A stretch of 29,889 nucleotides of DNA from Stephanodiscus triporus (lineage: Eukaryota > Bacillariophyta > Thalassiosirophyceae > Thalassiosirales > Thalassiosiraceae). Shown here piece by piece: positions 9,474 to 16,958 of this stretch. The first letter of the stretch is position 1, and each line of letters begins with the position of its first letter. The stretch is from NCBI GenBank assembly GCA_036939755.1, contig JALLAZ010000535.1:1-29889 (forward strand), read 5' to 3'. The position numbers and the translations under genes were made by a program. The notes beneath the pieces are model-generated. The model did not search any database, was not told the origin of the DNA, and saw only the letters and a program-made list of their open reading frames with translations.

Positions 9474-10443
9474 TTACTTCTTATCTTTCTTGAACACATT
9501 TCCCAAGAACTTCTTCGTGACGTCCCCAAACTAATGAGGGGAGAGAAGAACAAGAAAAAAAGTCAGTACGATCAAAGGAATATCGACCTTTCGTCCTAAA
9601 TTGATTCAGTGTGCAGAATACACGAATCCACTACAAACCTGGTAATCATCCTTCCCGCTCAAATTCTTGAGCGCTTGCCTCGTGAGATCCCCGAACTTGT
9701 AATCGGACCGGCCGGTGTAACTCAACACGCCCTCCTTCGTCCTCTTGGCCAACTCCTTCGACAGGTCACCGAACTCGTAATTCTCCTTCCCGCAGAACTC
9801 GGCCACCAACTTCTTTGACCTCATGTCGATTTGTACGCTCAGATCTCCGAACTCGTATTCGTCCTTCCCCGACAATTGACAAACGAGCTCTTTCACCTTG
9901 TCGTCCAACACGACCGAAAGATCGCCCAGCTTCATGTTATTATGGATCAGGGAAGGCATTAGACGTACACGAATTGTTAGGGGCGACAGATCCCTTTAAG
10001 GTGGCCGACACATGCATGTATAAATCGCTCAGACTGACCTCGTACTCGTCCTTCTCCCTTATCTTCGCCACCTCGGCCTTGACGCGCTTGTCGAGCTCCT
10101 TCGAGAAATCGCCTAGGAGGTACTCCTCCTTCCCCAGAAACTCGCGCGAGTTCTTCTTGAGGTCCTCCACCACGGCCATTCGTATGATGTCGGCGAGCTC
10201 CATCGAAAGGCCGTTCCATTCCTCGTCGGCGACGAGGTTGCCGATCCGTCGTTCCTCCTCCTCGGGCGTGATCGCCTCGGAGGAGGCGTCCGCTTCGTTG
10301 GGCGCGCTTTGCGGCAGGGATGACGGTAGTCGCTGAGGCACTGTCGAGCGGGAACGCGCCAGAAGCGAATGATGGCGGTGCGATGGTGTAAATCCCTTGA
10401 CGACGGCACACGCTGCTAGGATTGTTAGGGTGATCTTCGTCAT
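9474..10443 (-). CDS. plastid-targeted FGD-repeat protein of unknown function (three exons)
   Basis: Exons 10443-10039, 9929-9639 and 9530-9474 join in phase 0 through GT-AG introns of 109 and 108 bp, giving 250 residues. The N-terminus is a signal peptide (TKITLTILAACAVVKG) followed by FTPS, a Phe-led plastid-entry motif. After a disordered linker (about 30-75) come six repeats of about 20-26 residues, each opening with an acidic/aromatic residue, Tyr and [F/L]GD: EYLLGDFSKEL, EYELGDLSVVL, EYEFGDLSVQI, NYEFGDLSKEL, DYKFGDLTRQA and DYQFGDVTKKF. The rest of each unit is an amphipathic helix ending in GK-D/E. Such repeats recur in diatom proteins, but I know no proven function; membrane or thylakoid association would be a guess. 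Both introns fall exactly between Tyr-x and [F/L]GD. The last exon encodes only 18 residues, ending in a Lys-rich tail. Confidence 0.85.
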
Positions 10444-10776
10444 GGTGCAGTGTTAACTTATTTATGGGTCAATCTTCCCCGGGCGACAACACACGATTTC
10501 GAAGGAGGAGTCAAAGGATACATACCATACTCCTGTCTAGAGTACCTTGATACTCTTACCTATGGACCACTTACGATACCTTCCTACCACCTAATACCTA
10601 CCGACCTTCTCTAAGTACCTACTTATCGTAAGTACAATACCTGACATCGTGAAACTCGACACCAGCGAGAAAAGAGGATTCCCCCCCCCCCCCCCCCCCC
10701 CCCACTTCTTTTCCGCAAGTCAAATGCCTGCATGCAGTGCACCTCCACCTCCTGCTGCATGTCTCTCGCTGCGACG
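10444..10776. promoter_or_regulatory. divergent promoter region with TACCT repeats and a C23 run
   Basis: It lies between the FGD-repeat gene (minus) and the sulfotransferase gene (plus). At about 10517-10645 the motif TACCT or its near variants recurs roughly every 10-20 bp (for example CCTTCCTACCACCTAATACC), and 10681-10703 is an uninterrupted run of 23 C. These may be promoter elements for either gene or simple-sequence expansion; the sequence alone does not decide. Confidence 0.4.
10681..10703. repeat. C23 homopolymer
   Basis: Twenty-three consecutive C on the plus strand, about 74 bp upstream of the favoured sulfotransferase start. The length is likely variable between alleles and error-prone in sequencing. 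Confidence 0.95.
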
Positions 10777-12144
10777 ATGGCCGGACTTAAGAGGAACCAC
10801 CATCATCACGGCAGCAGCAGCACGAACCGTGCGCTGACGGCCCTGATTCTCATGGCATTCGCGTCCTCCCTCGCAACGGTATTCCTCTCGAGTCCGTCGA
10901 TTTCCCGTAGCCTCGCCGCGTTCGAATCCATGAATCCCATGGGAGGGGACGTCGACAATGCCGCCAAGAACAAAGAGCGCAGGACGACCTCCCTGCCGGG
11001 GAGGGGATCGCGCATGTCCGTCTCCGACGTGATAACGTGGATGCTGTCCGAGCGCGACAAGGACGCCGAGACGCAGCACGCCGCCCTGGCCAGGCTCGAC
11101 GATTCGCCGATGACGCCCGGATTGGAATTCCCCCCCGGATCGCTGGGGATGGACCACGCCCACGCGCTGCGGCACTGCTTCGCCGATCCGACCGTGTACG
11201 GCGATCACCTCAAGGTACGCGGCGACGGGAGCGCGGTCAGGGTGTCGTACTCGGAAAGGCACAACCTGACCTACGTCATGATACCCAAGAGCGGATCGAG
11301 CACGGCGAGGCACGTGCTCCAGAGGGAGTTCCACGCGATCGAACGTTCGATGTCGTTGCAACCGCACGTCTACGCGAACGACGAGGGAGGGGAGGGGGGG
11401 GAAGGGGGGAGAAGGATGGCCGTCATCACGTTCGTTCGCGATCCGTTATCGAGGTTTTACTCGCAGTACGACGAATCGTACGTCCGAACGGCGCCTTGGC
11501 AGAAGAGGCAGAACCCGCATTACGTCGATCCGGATACGAAGGCGCAGGATGCTCCCCATCCTTTCCCGTATCTCTACGAGGGCCTGAATTCCTACGACGA
11601 TTACGAGGACGTTTACTGTCCGACGAAGACCAGAAAAAGCAGGATGGCTTGCAAGCAGGAGAAGACTAAGGAGGACGGGACGCTCGCGTCGCGATTCGAG
11701 CGTTTCGTCGGCGATTACGACGGCCGTACTCCGTTCGACGTGCACATGACGCTGCAGGTGACGATGCTCTCCTCGTCCGACGGCCTGCCGTTGCACATCA
11801 CGCAGATATACAACACGACCGATTCGGACGGGGGGTGGAAACGCATCGCGAGGCAATTTTTGGGTGAGAATGCGACGCTTGGGGGCGTAGACGACGGCGG
11901 AGAGGTGATCGCGGGCAGGTCGTATCCGCGGCGTTTCGATTCGGATTTGGTATCCGTCGAAACGCGGAGGAGGATATGCGAGTTGGTGCTGATCGACTAT
12001 TGCTGTTTGAATTTGCCCCTGCCGGATGTTTGTAAGGGACGGCATTACAAGGGTCAAGAAGACGAAGAGAGTAATAGGGATCTATTTTGCATCCTAGATA
12101 GACAGGGGCGGATCCAGCCAGGAATATTCCCCCGTAAAATGTGA
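10777..12144 (+). CDS. Golgi-type membrane sulfotransferase
   Basis: A single exon of 455 residues from the ATG at 10777; an in-frame ATG at 10732 would add 15 residues, and I prefer the later one because it gives a compact basic N-terminus before the membrane anchor. One signal-anchor segment (about 18-38, ALTALILMAFASSLATVFL) suggests a type II Golgi protein. The PAPS 5'-phosphosulfate loop is LTYVMIPKSGSSTARHVL (about 163-180) and the 3'-phosphate-binding motif is TFVRDPLSRFYSQYDES (about 218-234), as in carbohydrate sulfotransferases. It would transfer sulfate from PAPS to a glycan or small hydroxylated acceptor, for example cell-wall or mucilage polysaccharide (inference). A Gly/Glu stretch (about 203-211, EGGEGGEGG) separates the motifs. 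Strong GAC/GTC codon bias. The last 12 residues (RIQPGIFPRKM region) look like recently acquired, non-conserved sequence. It converges on the voltage-sensor gene 94 bp away. Confidence 0.88.
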   Translation: MAGLKRNHHHHGSSSTNRALTALILMAFASSLATVFLSSPSISRSLAAFESMNPMGGDVDNAAKNKERRTTSLPGRGSRMSVSDVITWMLSERDKDAETQHAALARLDDSPMTPGLEFPPGSLGMDHAHALRHCFADPTVYGDHLKVRGDGSAVRVSYSERHNLTYVMIPKSGSSTARHVLQREFHAIERSMSLQPHVYANDEGGEGGEGGRRMAVITFVRDPLSRFYSQYDESYVRTAPWQKRQNPHYVDPDTKAQDAPHPFPYLYEGLNSYDDYEDVYCPTKTRKSRMACKQEKTKEDGTLASRFERFVGDYDGRTPFDVHMTLQVTMLSSSDGLPLHITQIYNTTDSDGGWKRIARQFLGENATLGGVDDGGEVIAGRSYPRRFDSDLVSVETRRRICELVLIDYCCLNLPLPDVCKGRHYKGQEDEESNRDLFCILDRQGRIQPGIFPRKM

Positions 12145-12238
12145 AGGCTGAAGATAGCTCCGATTAGACAGTGTAGATTATTAACGATTAACATATACTG
12201 AAGCATTGAATCTTCCAAATCACAGTAGCACTTGCATT

Positions 12239-14992
12239 TCAATCATGAAGCCAAATATCTCCATCTGAGAAAGATTGGCGCCTTGGCAGTATAGGGGAAC
12301 ACTCACTGTGTGCACTATGAAAGCTCGGTTCGTCATCCAGCAATAAAGAGTTGACCTCATCTCTACCTTCATGATCCCTCTCGCTGTCTTCGTCTGATTC
12401 GTCATCGTCGATATCATCGTCATCCTCGTCCACATAATCATCGTCGTCATCATCATAAGAGGCATGTCTGGCAACTATGCTTTGCCTTGCATTTCTTGCC
12501 TTTACCCAAATCTTCTTGTACATGTTGTGCAACCAATGGACGAGGCGCAGCGATCTAACGGCCAGGGCGCCCTTCATGTTGCGTAAGAACAGCAAATACT
12601 TCGGAAGGTATTTGATCACCAAGGCCACCAATCTATGTAAAGATATCCCACTTCGTTTCGATACTTTCCCAAACAGTTTGATGTGTCTCCCACGCAGAAC
12701 ACGACTCACCCTTATCGTAGCCTTCGACCGAAAGAACGTCTTCTGGAAAATGTTTCGACGCTTGATCTTTTCAACAATAGGCTGGACATAAATGCTTTCC
12801 CAGGGGATCAGCGACAGGATGTCGATGATGAACCATGTCGTTAGGTATCGTGCCCAGACCGCCTTTCCGTCTCTAATAACCTCTCCTTGCCTTGTTTTAT
12901 GCTCCGTAATGAAGTTGAGTAATATGTCCACGGTAAACCAAATTTCGGTCAGGAGAATAAGCGGGCTCTGATCAAACACACGATCGCGTATGCGAACGTG
13001 TGTGCGATAAGCTCCTAATGCAGCCCATATCATAGTCAAGACATCCCAGGTTACTTTGCATGGGTGATCGGCGGGGATGCAAATCCACCACGATCGAGGG
13101 GGATCGTTCATTCGGGCCAAGCGGCGCAGTCTTCGACGGTCCCTGCGCTCCTTTAGCTTTTGTCGCGTGTTTCGAACAAGCTCCACCGCATTTTGAGAAC
13201 TCTTTCGGACAACGGAGCGGACAGGGGTGAAAAACAGCTCCCCAGCTGCATTGGCAACCGCTCTAGAAGACTTTGCTTTTAACGCCCGTAAGGCCAGTCC
13301 TTTAGGCGTCAAGGCTTCTTTGGGTGCTCTACCCTGATGCTGATCAACCTGAATCTTCACCTCTTTTGCCGAATCTGACCCGGTTGCATTTGAGGTTGTG
13401 TTTGTGTTTGTATGACCTAAATTATGACGAATACGATGTCGAATGCCTTCCCATGATGGATCCGCCGGGGCAGCTGGCTTTTCCATTGTACTGTCGTGGC
13501 ATAGTTCATGACCATCAGGCCCTGCGTTAAGTGCACTCCAAATATCTTCCATAGACGGTATCGGCATCGAGATCAACGGCAAATAACTTTCGGGATAAAC
13601 GTTGCTGTCGGGGAGTTCGGGAACATTCATGGAATGAAGGCGAGGACAAGTTATGTTGGCTGTATCATTTTGTCTGCAAATGTCATCATCCATTGTGCAC
13701 TCTTCGTTAAGAGCATTCAAAATTCTCCCGTACTTATCCCCGTCAATATCGTCATGGTCGCCTCCAACTCTTGACGAGAGAGGTGTGCCACATTGACTGT
13801 GCACAGAAACATCCGGCGTGGGAAAGGGATCGCACCATGATTTTTGGTTACTGATCGAAGCTAATTTTTTTGGAGTTGTTAGCGCCGATGACTGCTGTGG
13901 TGTGGTGGCCCTGCTGAGTGGCGGCGATGGGAATGGATCCTTAAAGTGGATCTGTTCCGAATCAGTGCGAAGCTGCTCCTCTGATCCGTCGCTGTAACTC
14001 CTCTTAATAATCCAACCATCTCTGTCGCTTGATTTTCCCATGACAGCATCGTGACATTCATCCTCGACTTCAGACAGCCATGATTCGCTGGCCAAGGTAG
14101 CCACCATCAAACGGTTTTTCGATTCCGGCAAATTCAGTCCATATTGCCATTCATCATTCGGGTTGCCACACGGCACCCCTGCGGTCGACCCGAGCAAGGA
14201 CGAGAAAGAGGATGCAGTGAGGGTCATATTTTCCGTGCGCAGGGTTTTATTATTATGGACGGGGGCGGTCTCCTCGGAATGGTCATTTGCGCACTCATCC
14301 TCATCCTGTGGTCTTCTTTCCTGCTCCTGCTCCTGTTCCTGTTCCTGGCCCTCCTGGTCCTCTTGCCGATCATGACCGACGGGAGCGGTCATCCTCGATT
14401 CGCGTATCTCGAAAAGGTCGTCGAAGTTATCGTCGGAAACCTCGTCGCTAAGCTCGGTCATGGCCCCCGCAGTCGTCTCGTCATAGAGGTCCGAGTCGAT
14501 GAAGGCATCGCACCTTGATTTTTGGTTATTGACGCAAGCCGATTTTATTGAGGTTGTTAGCGCTGATGACTGCTGTGGTGTGCCGCCCCCGCTTAGTGGC
14601 GACGATGGGAATGAATCCTTAAAGCGGTTTTGTTCCAAATCGACGTCCTCTGATCCGTGGCTGCGAATCCTCTTGATATTCCCATCATCTTTGTCGCTTG
14701 ATTTTTCCATGACAGCGTCACGACATTCCCCCTCGACTTCAGACAGCCATGACTCGCTGGCCACGGCAACCGCCTTCGATTTGTTTTTCAACTCCGTCGA
14801 AATCAGTCCATTATTATATTCTTCGTTCGGGTTGCCACCCGCCGCCCCTGTGGTCGAGTCCAACTCCCCGAGAGCGGATGAAGAAGTGAGTTCGGTGGGG
14901 GTTGGAAAGTACATACACAGAGCCTCGTTATTTTGGACGGGGGCGGTCTCATCGCTGTAGCTGGCGTCTAATTCAGCGTTGGGAGTTATCAT
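12239..14992 (-). CDS. pore-less EAG/CNG-like voltage-sensor protein
   Basis: A single open frame of 917 residues. Residues 1-600 are hydrophilic and low-complexity, with a duplicated block of about 150 residues (14-162 and 240-389) and a QEQEQEQEQE run near 216-226. Residues 630-830 resemble S1-S4 of EAG/CNG/HCN channels: VTWDVLTMIWAALGAY (S1), LILLTEIWFTVDILLNFITEH (S2; the usual VDILLNF), RYLTTWFIIDILSLIPWESI (S3, with the classic YL-TWF-IDI-S-IP signature), and an Arg-rich stretch IRVSRVLRGRHIKLFGKV (about 760-777). No pore helix, GFG/GYG filter or cyclic-nucleotide domain follows; instead KYLLFLRNMKGALAVRSLRL and an acidic tail (DDDDDDYVDEDDDD). It may be a voltage sensor without a conduction pathway, a regulatory subunit, or a decayed channel. 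A GTGAGT at 12306 could splice the last codons differently. Confidence 0.8.
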   Translation of the reverse strand: MITPNAELDASYSDETAPVQNNEALCMYFPTPTELTSSSALGELDSTTGAAGGNPNEEYNNGLISTELKNKSKAVAVASESWLSEVEGECRDAVMEKSSDKDDGNIKRIRSHGSEDVDLEQNRFKDSFPSSPLSGGGTPQQSSALTTSIKSACVNNQKSRCDAFIDSDLYDETTAGAMTELSDEVSDDNFDDLFEIRESRMTAPVGHDRQEDQEGQEQEQEQEQERRPQDEDECANDHSEETAPVHNNKTLRTENMTLTASSFSSLLGSTAGVPCGNPNDEWQYGLNLPESKNRLMVATLASESWLSEVEDECHDAVMGKSSDRDGWIIKRSYSDGSEEQLRTDSEQIHFKDPFPSPPLSRATTPQQSSALTTPKKLASISNQKSWCDPFPTPDVSVHSQCGTPLSSRVGGDHDDIDGDKYGRILNALNEECTMDDDICRQNDTANITCPRLHSMNVPELPDSNVYPESYLPLISMPIPSMEDIWSALNAGPDGHELCHDSTMEKPAAPADPSWEGIRHRIRHNLGHTNTNTTSNATGSDSAKEVKIQVDQHQGRAPKEALTPKGLALRALKAKSSRAVANAAGELFFTPVRSVVRKSSQNAVELVRNTRQKLKERRDRRRLRRLARMNDPPRSWWICIPADHPCKVTWDVLTMIWAALGAYRTHVRIRDRVFDQSPLILLTEIWFTVDILLNFITEHKTRQGEVIRDGKAVWARYLTTWFIIDILSLIPWESIYVQPIVEKIKRRNIFQKTFFRSKATIRVSRVLRGRHIKLFGKVSKRSGISLHRLVALVIKYLPKYLLFLRNMKGALAVRSLRLVHWLHNMYKKIWVKARNARQSIVARHASYDDDDDDYVDEDDDDIDDDESDEDSERDHEGRDEVNSLLLDDEPSFHSAHSECSPILPRRQSFSDGDIWLHD
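13826..14953 (-). repeat. internal duplication within the voltage-sensor gene
   Basis: The block 14953-14507 and the block 14275-13826 encode about 150-residue copies 226 residues (678 bp) apart. Shared landmarks, in order, are ETAPVxNN, GNPN(D/E)E, ASESWLSEVE(G/D)EC, DAVM(E/G)KSSD, KD(S/P)FPSxPLS, TPQQSSALTT and NQKSxC. DNA identity is still obvious (for example gacgggggcggtct and cgctgatgactgctgtggtg), so the duplication is not ancient. The 78-residue spacer contains the Gln-Glu dipeptide run. Confidence 0.85.
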
Positions 14993-15380
14993 TCCCTCTG
15001 TGCCGGATGACTATGATTGCATTTTGTTTTTGCTGTCAGGAAGAATTAATTGTTCGAGGAGATTGACTCCATCCATTCCACCCAGATTCCACTCCCGCCC
15101 GCCGACCTCGTCATTCGTTCGCTTTTTTCGATTTCCCCTAGGACTTCTTCGCAGCTTCAAGCTTCAAGAACTAGAGTAACGTTCTTTGCTTCCAAAATAA
15201 TACTAGAGTCATTATTGAAGCTTGGATATCCTGTTGTTTCCGCGCGCCGTAAATTAGGGGTATTGGAAGAATTAATAGTCATAAAGAGTTATCACTGATT
15301 TTCCTTCTTCTTCATACTGATAGGAAATAGTAAATAGGTTGTACTTATCATTTTTCACTTATTCATTTTTCACTTATTGT
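14993..15380. other. AT-rich divergent spacer
   Basis: It lies upstream of both the voltage-sensor gene and the duplicated H3 promoter. No gene or strong motif is seen; short AATA/TTATT-rich stretches and a repeated tcatttttcactta at about 15348-15376 occur just before the H3 promoter duplication. Confidence 0.4.
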
Positions 15381-15400
15381 ATTTACGTAGCACGTTTTAG

Positions 15401-15570
15401 TTGGCGCATGCACCCCGTTCCCCAAAAGCAACGTTGTGACTTCGACCGCCACCCCATTTCCATTCGCCCCACACTCAGAACTCACAATCCGCTCAAAGCA
15501 ACATCCCCTCAAAATGGCCCGTACCAAGCAAACCGCCCGCATATTTACGTAGCACGTTTTAGTTGGCGCG
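15401..15570 (+). promoter_or_regulatory. E2F-like TTGGCGC sites in both H3 promoter copies
   Basis: Each copy carries GTTTTAGTTGGCGC (core TTGGCGC at 15401-15407 and 15563-15569), one base from the E2F consensus TTTGGCGC. S-phase histone genes are often E2F-regulated, so this is a reasonable but untested candidate for cell-cycle control. Confidence 0.35.
15514..15552 (+). pseudogene. truncated histone H3 start, 12-codon upstream ORF
   Basis: The first promoter copy ends with an ATG and nine H3 codons (MARTKQTAR), then runs into the second copy, which adds Ile-Phe-Thr and a TAG stop. The result is [12 protein letters not shown]. If transcription starts in copy 1, this would be an upstream ORF in the same ATG context as H3 itself. 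Confidence 0.85.
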
Positions 15571-15660
15571 TGCACCCCGTTCCCCAAAGCAACGCAACGG
15601 TTGTGACTTTGACCGCCACCCCATATCCGCCCCACACTCATAGCTCACAATCCGCTCTAA

Positions 15661-16098
<438 letters not shown>

Positions 16099-16165
16099 AT
16101 GTCCAAGCGACCAATGATGATCAATTTAAGCTGAGCGCAGTCGGCTTTTCTAAATCAACACAACC

Positions 16166-16200
16166 GGATTTTCTAAAATCCACCCAATGATCAAAGAAAC
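16166..16200 (+). terminator. histone mRNA 3' stem-loop with downstream purine element
   Basis: GGATTTTCTAAAATCC (16166-16181) folds as a perfect 6-bp stem with a 4-nt TCTA loop, the same 6-4-6 layout and GG...CC closing pairs as the animal histone stem-loop. It is followed directly by ACCCA (16182-16186), the classical 3' flank and cleavage site, and 12 nt beyond the stem by AAAGAAAC (16193-16200), which resembles the U7-binding histone downstream element. It starts 68 nt after the H3 stop. The 5' flank (CACAACC) is less close to the consensus. The sequence match is direct; processing by SLBP and a U7-like particle is inferred. Confidence 0.8.
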
Positions 16201-16445
16201 AAACATTTTCTCGTTGGACTCTCTCTAGAACAACACCAATTCACCAACTGACATGCCTCTTTCTTGGCCTTCTTTCATCCCTAGTAACAGTTGAGCCATA
16301 GCAATTCTACCTTATGCACTTTGTAAGGACTTCTTTTACACTATGCCTAGGAACAGTCACGTCATAACAATAATAATGCAACATAAATGCATGTCCTTCG
16401 AGTAGTTAAAAGTGCTTATCCCTCTATCTTTCATTCAGCACTGCA

Positions 16446-16811
16446 ATGTCACACCTGCTGTCAATGCTTACAACATGTTCACAAAATCGATGGTGCTTCG
16501 CGTCCATACGGAGCGGAGGTAATATGAAGTGTGATGTGCAGGCGCTGGCGAGGCCAACAAGGGACTTCGGGGCTCCTCGTCGATCTCGAACGGCATCGTT
16601 CGCCCTTGGCGGTTCGCGGGGATATAAAGCGAGTTCGGGCATGCGCGATACGGCCCGATCGATTTCGATGAGTTCCCTGCGCGGTCTATTCTTGGCATCG
16701 GGCGGAGGCGTCGCCACGGAAACCCCAAAAAAGACGATCGACGATCCCCCCGGCGGCAGCAGTTGTGAGGAATTTATTTGCATTACAGGTGGAGCCCCTT
16801 GCGTAGAGTAA
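16446..16811 (+). CDS. uncertain small ORF in a GC-rich island
   Basis: A 121-codon frame inside a GC-rich patch (about 16490-16780) flanked by AT-rich DNA. It is Ser/Arg/Gly-rich and ends with CEEFICITGGAPCVE before TAA; the spaced cysteines hint at a metal or redox motif but match nothing I can name. An antisense frame of similar length (16783-16424) is equally open, so strand is not certain. A TATAAAG at 16623-16629 lies inside it. This may be a real small gene, a gene remnant, or chance. Confidence 0.25.
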   Translation: MSHLLSMLTTCSQNRWCFASIRSGGNMKCDVQALARPTRDFGAPRRSRTASFALGGSRGYKASSGMRDTARSISMSSLRGLFLASGGGVATETPKKTIDDPPGGSSCEEFICITGGAPCVE

Positions 16812-16958
16812 TGCTCTCATTCTTGTCCTAGCTCTCCTTTGCTGTTATCCTTCCTTATGCTTGGGGTCGGACCAAGAAGAGGGCAGGTGCACATCATTAT
16901 GTGAGGGAACAGCTTACTTAGTGAGTAACAAGTTGATTAATCTTATCTTGTAAATCAA

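Larger units (their letters stand above)
16099..16958. other. convergent interval between H3 and the helicase
   Basis: Apart from the histone 3' signal and the doubtful ORF above, this interval is AT-rich and unremarkable. A partial echo of the stem-loop, GGCTTTTCTAAATC at 16143-16156, precedes the true one but cannot fold. The helicase 3' UTR should occupy the last part. Confidence 0.4.

Noticed and set aside
12097..12118. hAT-transposon-like end (CAGGGGCGGATCCAGC) inside the sulfotransferase 3' end
   Set aside because: Only one end is seen, with no partner or target-site duplication, so it cannot be told from chance.
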